Below are positions 24,840 through 40,734 of a stretch of DNA of 64,000 bases, piece after piece. The DNA lies in NCBI GenBank assembly GCA_963070105.1, contig OY718808.1, positions 3,533,738 through 3,597,737 on the forward strand, read 5' to 3'. Under the pieces are notes generated by a model. That model ran no database searches and was not told where the DNA came from. It saw only the letters and a program-made list of their open reading frames with translations. The stretch is from Litomosoides sigmodontis (Eukaryota > Nematoda > Chromadorea > Rhabditida > Onchocercidae). The first letter of the stretch is position 1. The number at the start of each line of letters is the position of its first letter. Both the position numbers and the translations under genes were made by a program.

Positions 24840-24883
24840 AGAGAGAGGGAAAGAGAGGGAGAGAGAGAGAGAGAGAGAAAGAG
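24840..24883 (+). repeat. (GA)n purine tract
   Basis: Interrupted GAGAGG/GA units on the plus strand. Similar short CT or GA tracts occur at 25566-25588, 25856-25882 and 26296-26330. Confidence 0.8.
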
Positions 24884-27078
24884 CGGAGGAAAAAAAAGTA
24901 AAAATATCACTGTTTGGTAGAGAAATTTTCTTTTTATTTTCAAAAATAAACTCTTTTTTATGTAAATAAAAAATTTAAAAATGTTAATGGAAAAAATGAT
25001 GCATTCTTGCGAATACCACTTTCGTCACGTGAAATTGCGCAAAACTACAGGCGAGCTTACATCTGTGATAGTTCAAGTTTCTCCTTCTGCACATCTAAGC
25101 AGGAAATTTCCTTATCATAATAATTTAATAATACTAGAAAGAAGTGCTAGACTAATGTTAGGGTATACGTGATCAGCAGTCATCATGCTAAACTGATTAG
25201 CAACAATCAAAAGCATGTTAAGTTGAATAATCATTATCAAAATCATCATCATAATATCACTATTTGAATTTAACATACGCAGACTTATGCAAATTTTCTA
25301 CAGCAATGATTAGAATTATAATAAATATCGATATCATTCAATTATAAAATACATTATTTAAGAGGAACTGCGGATAAAGTTGAAAATCTCTCTTTACCAA
25401 AAAAAAAAAAAACATTTTATTTTGTCGTTGCTTTTTTCCTTCAAATTTTTAAACTTTTCATTTGCAAGAAACATTACTTTTGAAAAAAAAAGAAGTAAAA
25501 TCTCTCCAAGACAATTTGTTTAATATTTTTCCTCTCCTCCTCTCAATCTCGCTCTGTCTCTGTTTCTCTCTCTCTCTCTCTCTCTCTGTGCTCCTGACTT
25601 TCAAACGCTAACTTATGCTTATTTGGAATGCTCAAAAGAATGAAAAAAGCTGCCTTTCTCCTTTTTTGCCCGAAATTCAATACTTGTTTAAGATATTTAA
25701 TTGTAAATTAATTCACTACAGTTCTCATAACTGCTTACGCTTAAAAGAAAAGTTCAAAATGGTCAATAATCATTTTATCAATGAATAAAATTATTAGTCA
25801 AAATTTTAAATCAATGGATGAAATTATTAACCAAAAATTTAAATCCCTCTTCTGCTCTCTCTCTCTCTCTTTTTCTCTCTCACTTGTACAAGAAAACTTA
25901 TTAACAGCGTGATTTAACATGAAATATCAATTCTGAAATAGTACAGTTACACTGATTCTCCAACATTTCTCATAAGTGAAATATGTTTGTTATATTAATC
26001 ATTGAATTCACAGTCCACAAATGATAAGCAAATAAAATTTGATTCATTCGGAACTTTACAAATCGTAAAATTTAATTCCCAATTTAATTTTTTGAAATAT
26101 TTGAATTGAATTGAAAGCGAAGCACTCTAAAACAGTCTTTTGCTAAGAGTTTTGCATGTGAAAAACGCTTAAGTAAGCGAGCATTGATAAATTTAAGCAA
26201 ATATTGATTTTTTTTTTCATTCGTTTCCGTACAAAAATATACATGCAAAAGCCACATATCACCACAGAGAGATGGGCAAAGAGAGAAGCACAGAAGGAGA
26301 GAGAGAGAGGGAGGAAAAAAGAGAGAATGAAAGTTGAAATTTTTATAGCTTTGACACTTTTTTAGTTTTCTATAATCCATATCTCTCAAATAATTTCATT
26401 GCAATCTTTTGAGAATTTACTTGTAACCATATGATTAATTGATATTAATGAAATATTTTATTTCCCTAATGTATGTAGATTTCAATTTCGAATTAAAATT
26501 ACATTCATTGTGAGTGAGTGAGCAGTGAACACAGTTACACGAATTATTGTTTGCAGTGCTTTAGAACTTTTTTCTCTTTCATCCAATTAATTTCAGTATT
26601 TTAGTAAGTACGTGAAACACGCTTTTTGCACATTCCTAGACAGCTAGCTCTCTGCTTCCTCCTCGTTTTTTCTTCCTCTTCAAATCTCCCGTAAAAAAAT
26701 TACATAAGCCAAAAATTAATTTTTGAATAATTTTCAAAATTTTATCCGATAGTAATGCATGATAACAATAAATTTTCTGATTCAATGAAATTAATAAGCG
26801 ACGATCAATTGATATTGTCAAAACCGTTGAAAAATGCAAAGTTATAAATTAACAAAAAGTTGTCGAACAGTAATTTGTATGCGAAAGAATGTTTTACTGC
26901 GGCATTTCAGATTTCTGTGATAAAATTAAATTTTTTTTCAATTATCATATCATTTAAAACTTTTTAAAGATGTTTGTTTTTATCTGCGCAAATTGCTGTT
27001 ATCGTTCGGCACTTTCATTTCGGAAATTCCGGCATTAGTTAGAAATCTTTTTAAGGTAAGTATTATTATCAATTTGGT

Positions 27079-27864
27079 ATGCATCGTCGAACACTGATTA
27101 TTTTGTTCAGTTTTTTACTAGTAACAGTGGTCAGTGGTTTGGATTGTTTTACCGGACGTTCCGGTTATGGTCTGTTGTACACGCAGTGCAATCCGGATGT
27201 CTATCATTGCGCCAAAATAACAACCATTGATCCAGGTTAACTTTCATACTTTTAATTAAACTTGCTAGAGCTCACTTGTGTTGCTTATTTCATTGTTTGC
27301 TACTTTCTAACAGCGGAGTAGGCTTTTATTTTTCAATAAACACTTAGAAGGCTTTTAGCAAATTCACGTATACGAACTTTCAACAAATTTACATATGCCT
27401 ACGTAAACTGCGTAAATACGGTCATTTCTCATTTGAGTGAATTAAATTGTAACTGCAAAAATAAGCTAAAATATAATCTTTCAGTTCATGGTCTTGTTGC
27501 TGATAAAGGATGTGATACGGAAAATTTTTGTAGTGTTAGTTGAAATTTTAATTCAAATCTTCAACAGACACAATATTGCAATCCTTTTGCGCTCAAAATA
27601 TTATTATTCGATTAAATTTTTCAAGAACTGAAAAGCATTTAAATTTGGCTCATCCTTCCATTGATTCTTTTTTTTTTTTTGTTTTATTTCGAATTTTATT
27701 TAGACGAATTTCAGACTGTTCACTCGGGTTGTGCGTACAATAGTTACGACAAAATGGAAATATGCTGTTGTACGTCAAATCTTTGCAATGGATCGAAGAC
27801 CAACTTCTGCCGTTGGATGTTAGCGTTAATTGCAGCAATTATCTTTGTAGCAATGAACCTATAA
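27079..27864 (+). CDS. ET-module / Ly6-like Cys-rich surface protein (paralogue 1)
   Basis: Exons 27079-27235, 27485-27532 and 27704-27864, giving 121 aa in phase. An N-terminal signal peptide (MHRRTLIILFSFLLVTVVSG) is followed by LDCF and a ten-cysteine ectodomain ending EICCCTSNLCNG, then a hydrophobic C-terminal tail (LALIAAIIFVAMNL) with no cytoplasmic residues, as in GPI-anchor signals. The CCC-x4-CN ending and spacing match nematode ET-module / three-finger (Ly6/uPAR-like) proteins. Prediction: secreted and tethered to the outer plasma membrane; partner unknown. The neighbour at 29909 has the same architecture and comparable intron positions (the first in phase 1; the second just after the fifth cysteine), so the pair arose by tandem duplication (inference). 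A poly(A) signal candidate lies at 28015. Confidence 0.85.
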
Positions 27865-28215
27865 TAACTTATACCACTAGAAATCACAAAATTATATATG
27901 ATAAATTTAAATTTTTTAATTTTTTAAGAATTCAATTAGTAACATATATTTCGACCACTGCGAGATTTCACCACTCTATTACAATTATTTGATTTGCTAC
28001 ACTATCAAATTATGAATAAATTTTTTGTTAAAATTTTCAAAATTTGCCTTATTACACACTTTTCTCAGTTTTCTCTCTACAACTGTGTGAAATTTTTTAA
28101 TTTTTAATCATTTATCAACTAAAATTATTATTAATTTCATTCGTTTTTTTCTTTGTTGCTTTGTTGAACATTGGAATTTATTGAATAAATTTGTCGCACA
28201 ACACAGTTAGTTGTG
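27865..28215. other. Convergent 3' flanks
   Basis: AT-rich spacer with AATAAA at 28015-28020 for the plus-strand surface protein gene and AATAAA (minus) at 28177-28182 for the candidate small gene. Confidence 0.5.
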
Positions 28216-28855
28216 CTAGACCACTGCAACAGTTGCAAAAATTTTCTCTTCACGAATGAATAAAAAGTTTAATGAAATTTAAAATAATTTGAACATCCAG
28301 ATAACACGTACCCTCATGCATCACCGCGCCGATTTGTTCACGTACTTTACGTATGAGTAATTGATATTTATTTGTTCGTGCACGAAGTGAAGTTCGTCCG
28401 CGAGACGATACGCTTAAAAGCAAACAGTGACAGTCATAGTTGAGGAATTTGCAATTTTTATCTTTCAGAAGAATTGAAATGAAAAAAAACCGACTATTTA
28501 AGTTCAGATTATTTCAAAATTTGAATGAAGAGAAATTTAATCTCACTTCTTCCTCTCCGTTATCATCATTTTACTTTAATTATTTTATTGAATTTAATTT
28601 ATAAAAGATTTATTTCAATAATGAATATTGAATGCAACACCATTATTGTTATTGTTACTATTATTATCACTTATTATTATTATTGATTATTATTATTATC
28701 ATTTATTATTGTTATTATTATTATCCGAAACAACTGTAGAACAATTAGTTAATTTCTCAGCCAAAGATATTTCTTTCTTCACTTAAGGTTTCAATGTGCG
28801 ACTTTGACGTACACGTAAGTGTGCTTGCAAATTTTTTACGCTGCGTACTTGACAT
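28216..28855 (-). CDS. Candidate small protein, 66 aa, function unknown
   Basis: Minus-strand exons 28855-28813 (ATG), 28461-28312 and 28223-28216 (stop TAG). Junctions T|AT and G|TG agree in phase. Both donors are GTACGT. AATAAA follows the stop by 33 nt (28182-28177). The middle exon is a 50-codon open stretch with much higher GC than its surroundings and coding-like composition: a Cys-containing part (KNCKFLNYDCHC) then a basic helical part (RTSLRARTNKYQLLIRKVRE). No signal peptide or membrane segment is apparent. I do not recognise a family. It sits between the two ET/Ly6-like paralogues on the opposite strand. The middle exon is the best supported part; the first and last exons are less certain, as the true first exon could lie further upstream. 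Confidence 0.45.
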
Positions 28856-29908
28856 TTTTTTTTGAATCTGTAGAAGTCAAATTTTTAAAATAATACTTTT
28901 CCTACTATTTGAGCTTTCATATATCCCTAAAATAAATGAGTTACTAACAGTAAAAAATAGTGGTAAAAATTTTTAGCGAGCATCATTTACTGTTATTACC
29001 AATCTTTTTTTCTTCCCATTCATTTCAAGCATTATAGAGAATTCTTGATAAAATTAATTGATTATTTTGTATTTGATTAATTGATTATTTTGGTGAAGTG
29101 ATAAAGGTGGCATGATATAGTATGGTGTGAATGGATCTATCGTCGCGTATTTTCTGAAAAAATTGCTCAACAAATGAAAATGAAATGAATTTTTGAAGCT
29201 ATTTTGTGGTACTGTGCCCAAGCCTATGTTTTACCACCTGTTCCAAATAGCATTTTCAATAATTCATAAAAATAATAGTTCGAAAAAAAATTCTCATGCT
29301 ATTTCATTCTCTCACACTATCACTTCCCAGTCAATCATTTTAGCACCTTCCTTTTTTTTTTATTTTCAAATTATTAAAGGTGGAAAGAAGTTTTGCAACA
29401 AGTTTAGTCATTTAATTAATTTTTGAGTAATAATCTCCTCCACAAGAAATCAATTCGATATAAGCATTCTAGATTTGACTGATTTGATATGACTGAATTA
29501 GCTCAAATTCTAATCATTATTTGTCAGTGCATGAACTGGCTAATGTAGAGCGGTCAGTGCATGAACTGGCTAATGTGGAGCGAAATGCTAGCTAGCTTTC
29601 GTTGTTGAATTCAAATCACATCGTTGAGCATTGAAGTGGATTTGAATTTTCACTGTTAATAAATGCGTCGTGATCGATTATTGATTTAAACCTATCACAA
29701 AGGTGTAGCATATGAAAATGTTGCAGAGGATGAGGGGAGTGATGGTCATTAATTGAATGCATATTACCATCCTGCAACATAGTAAATTATCGAAAAAATT
29801 TAATTCAAACGTCGGCAGAGCAAAAAGAATGCATTAAGTTGGGGCATTTTTTTTCTCTCAGAAACATTTTGCATTTATTTCAATTTTTTTTGCTCTTTCA
29901 GTTCAATT
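28856..29908. other. Upstream flank of ET/Ly6-like paralogue 2
   Basis: AT-rich, with a near-perfect 30-bp tandem duplication at 29524-29583. A TTTCAG at 29896-29901 lies 7 bp before the next gene's ATG and could be a trans-splice acceptor. Confidence 0.45.
29524..29583 (+). repeat. Two-copy 30-bp tandem duplication
   Basis: Two adjacent copies of a unit containing GTCAGTGCATGAACTGGC; the second differs by one base (TAGAGCG versus TGGAGCG). Confidence 0.88.
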
Positions 29909-32843
<2,935 letters not shown>

Positions 32844-35127
32844 CTTGCACCATTAATTAACCACAATTTTGAAATTGAATTTTTATGAAACGTTGAAGGT
32901 TTTTGCAAAAAAAATATTTGCAAATTCAGCTTTTACATTTCAAAGCAATAAATTTTGCAAGCTAAAAATGAAATCAGCGCATGTGTATGGTTAATAACGA
33001 TTATGATTTATCAGAATCGGAAGTAAACTGAGCAATCGTTGTTATCATTCTCTTATCAATATTATTGTTCTTGCATGTTCCTTCTCGAACAAAATTTTGA
33101 GAACATTATGTTGCAGTGTTTACTTTTAAATTATTATTGCCAATTTTTTTCCAACTAAAATTTCATCACTTCCTTCTTCTTCCGCTTTTACGATATTGTA
33201 AAATTTTCGGTTTAAATTGACAAAAAAAAAGAGAAGAAAGCATTATAAATATGATAGTGGTTTATTATGCTACTATTTAGAGTAACACTGTCTGTGAGTT
33301 GTATTTTGTACTAAATTTATTTTAAAACTATAGATGATTAATCAGTGAGTAAACAAGAACTCAATTGAAAATTCATGGGTCATATTTTGAGTAGATATAT
33401 AGGACAAATTCAATTTGGTGTGTGAAGTGTTGACAAATTATTTTATAAAAATTTGGATTTTTTTTTGTTTATTGGAATAAGTTGAAAATATCAAACAAAC
33501 ACGTAATAATCTGTACTATCAATAGTATAAGCGAAAATTTTAATTTCAAATAAATTTATTAAAATGAAACTAAATGTTTTACATCATTAACATTTATTTA
33601 TATGGTACTGTTTCACCTGGAGATTGCCGTATCGCTTCGATTATTGAATAAAGTAGAAAAATTTGACTATCAGGCAGTTAATCCACTATTTTCACCTTAC
33701 AGTAATTACTGTATCGTAGCAAAATTGAGCATTAGGCTTAAAAACAACATGCAACCGATGCAATATGTATTGTTAGCTTAATTAAATTAATTTTAGCGGT
33801 TGAAAAAATTAACTTATCTATTTTTGTATTATTAACGGTTAAATATTAATTAGTGATGCAGTAATTGGTGCTGTGAGCACCTGCGTTATTGCAAAGTTAT
33901 ATGAACCTATTTGATTTTAGTCCTTGTAATCACTTTGAGCATGCAATTAACACCATTAGACTATTTTAAGGATGTGTTTTTACACTTTAAAGTGTTTGAA
34001 AATGAAATGTAAGATTTGAAACGCTGAACGTAAATGTGCCGTAATGTTTAAAAGTAAAATTACAAAAAAGTTTTTCAGCAAACTTGTAAGAAACAAAAAA
34101 ATAAACTTACTGAAACAGTTGATGAGTGATGAGTTCGATTTCCGGTCTTTTGATATTCTTCCGCTCTCCCTCTCCGTGCGCGTGTACGCATGTTTATGTA
34201 TTCCAATCAGTCATAAGTTAAAAATCAGGAAGAGATTGATTTCATTGACGGTAAATTAAATTTCCGTGTATTTAGTCTAGGATGTCCTTTGGTGGCAGGA
34301 GGGAGGAAGAGAGACGAAAATTAACTCAACGATTCGATCATTTCAAAAATCAGCTGATACATTTATCGATTTCGACAGTAAAATTGAAAATAACGCTATT
34401 AGTTTTCCCGACAGCAACAATAATGCACTTAAATGAGTCATCACGAAGTAATTAATTCCAAAAATGAAAATAAAACTTTAAGAGTAAGAGTTCACAGATT
34501 ATTATTTCTGAGCGCAATCCAACTGAACAGATCATTGAATTAGTTCATTTGACAAAATTGATGAGTGTGTGCGATCTATCCTAATCATTTCAGTATCATT
34601 TTCTAAAACAACAAAATCCAATTAACCGAGGCAATTGAATTTAATATCACTGAAGGGAACATTTTGCAAAATTATTCAGAAATCAATTCAGGTTATGGGA
34701 AAGGTCAAGGAATGAACCTAAGAAGAATTAAATGCAGGCGCGCTTTAATCTATCATTTATTTAAAAAAAAAAAAGAAAAAATGCATTAAAAATGAGCAGA
34801 ATAGAATAAAATTAAAATTTACTCCGAAAAGGCGCAATGTTGAGAGAATGCATAGATTTAGAAAAAAACCTATTTTTCGCTCTTTACTTAAGTAATTAAA
34901 TTTTTCAAAATTAATGGAAATGTGTAACATAAAATTTACAGCCGTTTCTTTGTGTGGTCAACTAATAGTTCGGTAGTGAACAGTCGGAAGGAAGGGAAAA
35001 GAAAGTTTTGTTAGTTTCCCGAAGTACAGGAAAAGCACAATGACCATGAATGTAAATTAAAAATGATGATCATAATATTAACAGCAATAATATTAGCAAC
35101 AGTAGTGATAATAATAGTAATACTGCT
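32844..35127. other. Intergenic, ~2.3 kb, no gene seen
   Basis: AT-rich. Short open frames (for example 34044-34259) have no splice partners or recognisable motif. Confidence 0.5.
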
Positions 35128-35418
35128 AATAATAAATAATAAATAAATAATAAACAATAAATAAATAATAAATAAATAATAAATAAATAATAAATAAATA
35201 ATAAATAAATAATAAATAAATAATAAATAAATAATAAATAAATAATAAATAAATAATAAATAAATAATAAATAAATAATAAATAAATAATAAATAAAAAA
35301 TAAATAATAAATAAATAATAAATAAATAATAAATAAATAATAAATAAATAATAAATAAATAATAAATAAATAATAAATAAGTAATAAATAAATAATAAAT
35401 AATAAATAAATAAAGAAA

Positions 35419-35449
<31 letters not shown>

Positions 35450-35772
35450 ATGAATAAATAAATAAATAAATAAATAAATAATAAATAAATAATAAATAAA
35501 TAATAAATAAATAATAAATAAATAATAAATAAATAATAAATAAATAATAAATAAATAATAAATAAATAATAAATATATAATAAATAAATAATAAATAAAT
35601 AATAAATAAATAATAAATAAATAATAAATAAATAATAAATAAATAATAAATAAATAATAAATAAATAATAAATAAATAATAAATAAATAATAAATAAATA
35701 ATAAATAAATAATAAATACTAAATAATAAATAATGAATAAATTAAATAATAAATAATAAATAATAAATAAAA
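35128..35772 (+). repeat. 11-bp minisatellite of AAATAAATAAT type
   Basis: The unit of AAAT-AAAT-AAT (11 bp) is repeated for ~640 bp. A central ~75 bp segment (35402-35480) is pure AAAT tetranucleotide, and rare substitutions occur (TAAGTAA, TATATAA). A degenerate tail runs to ~35857. Because 11 is not a multiple of three, the minus-strand frame reads as an 11-residue Leu/Phe/Ile/Tyr repeat, which is an artefact. Confidence 0.96.
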
Positions 35773-35857
35773 GAAACGACAATAAATAATAATAAATAAT
35801 AATTAACAGTAAATAATAATAAATAATAAGTAATAATAATAAATATTGGCAGTAATA

Positions 35858-38800
35858 GATGATATAATTGATAATATTAATAGCAATAACTAGCAGTGCT
35901 CAAAAATAAGCGAAAGAAACAATTTTGGTAATTTATTACTTTGTACAAAAACTTTCGTACATTTCGGTGCTCTATTTTCGTTTAAATTCATTCCTCCCGT
36001 CTGGCTGATTTTTCCTTCTTTTCGTTGTTGAATGTTGCAAATCGAAGAAATTTTACAACAACGCTTCGTTTTACACCATTGTTTTTCACGACATTTCATT
36101 TCAATCGCCTCGAATTGCATTACTTTACGAGAAATAAATAATTTAACATTTAAAATGTAAGTTATATTTGCTATTTTTTGCAGAAATACCTCCTCGACTA
36201 TTCATGCAATCTGAATTTCACCTTCTCATTTCCATCTTTTCTCATTCGTTTATTTAGATTGAAAGCTTAAAATGAATTATTGTAAATAAAATGGATGAGA
36301 AATCAGTTGATTACATTCGTCACAAATGAGCAGCAAATGGTTGACAAGAAATTGTAGGTTTTTTTCTTCTGAGAATTATTTGCTAGTTATTACTGTTAAT
36401 TGGGAATTAGTCTCATCAAAAAGTTTAACTCATATTTGCTGCTAAACTGGTAACAGTTGCTATAAATCAGACGTAATGCAACGGCATTGTTTTGAATATG
36501 CTTGAAGTGTTTAAATATGGTTGAAATTTAAGATAAACTTGAAATCGCCTTGTCTAATTACAAATTTAAAAGATTAGTATTTTTGAAAGTATTGCTGTTG
36601 AAGTTGATTGGTTTATTGGACGAATTTTTGCATTGTTAATGTTGGATTGAACAAAATGTTTGTTTGAAATGTTCGTGCTGTTCCATCGCTTGTACGATGT
36701 TTTCCTAAATGGAGGAAAATTGAAGAGTTCATTCAACTAATGAAATTTAATTGTGAAAGAAATTTTCAGTATGAATGATTGGTTGATCTTCTCTACTATT
36801 TTAGTTGATTATCTGAGCACTTTAATCTCTGCAAAAATGGGACTATTTGTGCAATTTTATTAAAATAATTCCTGTTGAATGAATCAGTTATCATTTTATA
36901 TCTGCTGAATATTAGGTCATTTAAGTGTTTTTTTTTTGAAAAGATTTCTTTCGTTAGTTTCACTCATTACAAAGGTTAGCATCAAATCGTCCTTGCTGCG
37001 CACAGAACTGATTTCATAATAGAATTAAAAATTTTAATTTTACTGTGATTGCTTTTATTCTGTTACAACGTAAAACTCGTTACAGTCACAGAATAAACTG
37101 AAATATGAACAATTTCCACAAAAATTATGAAAGCGTGAAAATTAATATATAGCAATATTTGCAATTTCAACTCATAATTTATTAGTGTTAAATTAGTTTT
37201 AGCATTTCCTTAATTTAACTAATTGTGAGAGTTTTGATGATCAGTTAAGCATTCGGCACAAACAAAGAAGGCGGTGATAAAGAGAATTTTATTTAAATTT
37301 CTATCTTATATCATAGAATTTAATTAAATTTTGAAATTGGTGCGGTAACTACTGCAACAAAATAATTACTCATCGTCGATCAATTAGAAGATTATACGAT
37401 GAAATTGAGGGAGTGAGTAAAGGTGAGAGAAAAGGAGAAAGAGCAAGAGAAATGACATTGCAAATTGCTCCACGAGTAATTACTAAATTGTTAAATAGAA
37501 TAAAACAGTACTACTCGTAACCTTTCCATCGCTTCCTTATTCAAGTTTCATTCATAACTTCGCTTGAACTTAATTACTATCCTAATTACTTGTCGCTGTT
37601 CAGGTGGATTGCTGCAATTATAATTCAATTCGCTGAAATTGCTATTTAAACGATTGAATATTTTATTTCAGCCGATTATTGTTGTAATGCAAAGAAATTG
37701 AAATACAATTAATGTTGTTGGGAATTTCATATTCTTGTGTTTAATTTTAGTAGTTAACTTAATTAATTTTACAATTCTATTTATAACAAAATCTCTTTTT
37801 TTTGAAATTTATTTAACGGAATTAGAAAGAATTTCAAATTACCAAATATAAATGAGCAGAAATATTTTTTGCAATAATAAAAATTATCATTAGTGATTGT
37901 TGATTTCAACTCATTGATTTTTAATTATTTTCAAGCATTTCTCGTTCTTAAGTGTTCTCAGTATTTGTTAAACTATTTTTAAGGGTTTTTTAAGTTGCTC
38001 TATGTTAACAGTACTTTTTTTTGGCTCTTTTTTTCAAGACAAAATTCATTTAGTAATTTGTGAATGAAATGAAATAAGGGAGGTACAAAAAAAGGAACTT
38101 TAAGTGTGTAAATTTACGAATGATAATAACTCATAATCATTTCATGCTCTGAGTGGTGAAAGGTTTTCTATTTGTAATCCTTTGATGTTTCCATTTTGAC
38201 AGTTCGACGAGGATGATTCAACCTGAGCATTTCAAATGTCGTTGCTCTGAAATTGCAGGAAGCACACTTACTCCTCTCAACATTTTGTCTTTTAATTTTT
38301 GTTCAGTATTTTGCGGTTTCCTCTTTTTGTCTTCTCCTCTCACGTCAATTCAACTGCATTTTACTATTATTGTCAAAATTATTTTGCAACTATTCTTTCC
38401 TGCCTTTTTTTGCCTTTCAGTCCATTTAAGAATTTTTTTAAAAGTAAACTTAAACAATCCCGACCTATAAACTGTTATATTCTCTTAAGTAATTTCCTTT
38501 TTAAGTACTTCTATTAATTATAAATTAAGTAATTTGCGCTTAAAGTGATTCCGTTAAAAATATTTTTTTTGATAGGCAAACTAATCAAAATATATTATAG
38601 CTATTGCTAGAAAATAGATGAACGTTGGAAAATGGAAGTAACAGATCCTTCCCCATCGCTTAAAAATTATTTTTATCTATTTGAAATTAATTAATTATCA
38701 AATTTTATTAATTGTTTAAATTCTTTTGTTAGTTTATGGACGTTTTGCTTGAAAACCTCCTCAAAAATGGATTTCCAAAATTAGTAAAATTTAAATTCAA

Positions 38801-40734
38801 TCGATAGCATAGCGGGTCATTGAACATATTCACCGGGAAGGAAGTGCTTCTAACACCGCTACGCTTGCTTTTTTTCTTTTTAGCATTTGAAAATGCATTA
38901 TATCATGAAATCTAGCAAACTGCAAACCTCTCTCTGCACCACACTATCATATTTCTTTTCAATCTTTCTCGCAACACACAATGCTATTATTTTCGCCTTC
39001 ATTCTCTTTGTCATCATATATCCAATCAGCGCAATTGATGATGTAATTTCTGCTGTCAATCTTTTCATACCCAAAATTTTTTTTTTCAAATTTGTTGATT
39101 ATAAACTTTCAAAGTGGCTGACAGCATTTACCGGTTAGCATTCAGTAACATTTTGATTCATTGCTTATTTCAGGTTCTTTAGAAAGTCATTTGGAAGAAA
39201 AAACGGTTGTGTTATTCGTGTTTGGTAATTACCTCAAAAATATATTTGCATTTAACTATTCCTTCAGATTGGAAGAACTTAATTTCAATTTAAATTTACT
39301 TCTTATTTCCATCAAATTACAGCCAGTGTATTTCCCAGCATTGTTTAATACCACGTTAATTGATTTATTTTTAATTTCAAAACTAGTTTTTTTTGTCAAC
39401 AAAGAAAATGTAGCAAACCATTTCAAGGAATAATTATTTAATTAAAAAGCTAAAAAAAATATATCAAAAGAATTTAACAATAAAGTTTTTGTGTTATTGG
39501 CAAAAAAAAGTGTCTTGTAATTTCTAGCAATTTTGATTTACCCAAATTTTTGTCTCTCAATCATTTGTTTTTAAAGCCTTTTCAGGTGTTAAAAATTAAA
39601 GATAAAGCTGTGGAAAAGCAGGCTTTAAACAATAATTGCTTGAAATTTTACTAATTAAACAAAAATTCCAAAGCAGTTTCATAAAAGTAACAGTATGCAT
39701 GCGCCACATTGCTAAATTTCACCGATAAAAAGCATAAATTAGCTTCATAAATTAGCCTTTTTTTCATAAATTGACATTTTTCCATCAAGCAATTACGTTA
39801 ATTAAACGTTGCAAAATAATACTATAAAGCACAAATTAAATTTCGCCATCGAAATGCTTCCTTTCTAATATTTCTTTGGTTTTTAAAATTAAAATTGCAT
39901 ATCGATTTATAAATATATGCATTTCTTTTTGAAAAAATTAGCAAACTAAACAATTTATTACAGTTTATTACAATTTTTTTTAACTGATCAAAAGCGCTAG
40001 AATGTAGTTGTGCAAACGTTTGGGCGAAACTTTTGCAAGCAATTTTTCATATAAGTTTTAATTTAATACATTTTTTAATTTCACTTTTTCACTCAGTTTT
40101 ATTTTCCAAAAATTTCATCAATGTTTTTTTGCTTAAAACTTTGAAAAGAATATTTTTTGGAATGTTTTGCGAGCAACAAATTTGTCAGATGAAAATTTAT
40201 AACATTTCATCGGTGTTTTCCTTTTTCGGTCCAAAAATGTAATTAAAAAATTCTGTCATTTTTCCAGAAAGCAAAAAAAAAAAGGTAAGGAAGAAAAGAG
40301 ACGGAAGGATTGAAAAATGTGCAAAACAGCTTCGTCCTTTCTCTCTCTCTCTTCCTCTCTCTCTCTCTCTCTTCGTCGTTGTTATTGTTGTTGTTTAGGT
40401 ATATATCGGTGGAAGCCAAAAAGATTTTTAGCAAAAAAAAAAAAAAAGAAAATTATGACGAAGATGAGCGTTAACGTTCAGAGACGTGTAAACGAACGCT
40501 GAACGGGTAAGTAGTAAATGGTAGCACAAAATGTAAATGATTCATTTTTTTTTAAAATTGTTAATAAAAATAAAATAAAAGGGAAAAAAGTTCGACAAAT
40601 TATATTTCAGTCTTAAAAAATATGTATGTGTACGTAGGTGTGATATTTGTAGAGCAAACGAATTCTTACATTTTCCATTTCTCTTGCTCTCCATACTTTG
40701 TTCAACTTGAACTTATCGCTGTGATTACCATTAC
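35858..40734. other. Intergenic, ~4.9 kb, no supported gene
   Basis: AT-rich. The minus-strand frame 36120-35890 is Cys/Lys-rich with six cysteines but has no signal peptide, splice partner or family match. The frames at 38213-38517 and 38887-39433 are Phe/Leu-rich, as expected of AT-rich non-coding DNA. A CT/GA tract lies at 40338-40372. Confidence 0.45.

Larger units (their letters stand above)
21733..27078. other. Intergenic, ~5.3 kb, microsatellite-rich, no gene seen
   Basis: AT-rich DNA with scattered short repeats (listed separately) and two GC-richer, non-repetitive patches at about 23020-23175 and 23715-23800 that may be conserved non-coding DNA. No phase-consistent exon series found on either strand. 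Confidence 0.5.

Noticed and set aside
35126..35782. 218-codon Leu/Phe/Ile/Tyr repeat protein
   Set aside because: Translation of the 11-bp AT minisatellite; the 11-residue period follows from 11 bp not being divisible by three.
35890..36120. Minus-strand Cys/Lys-rich frame with six cysteines
   Set aside because: No signal peptide, splice partner or recognisable cysteine framework; length is compatible with chance.
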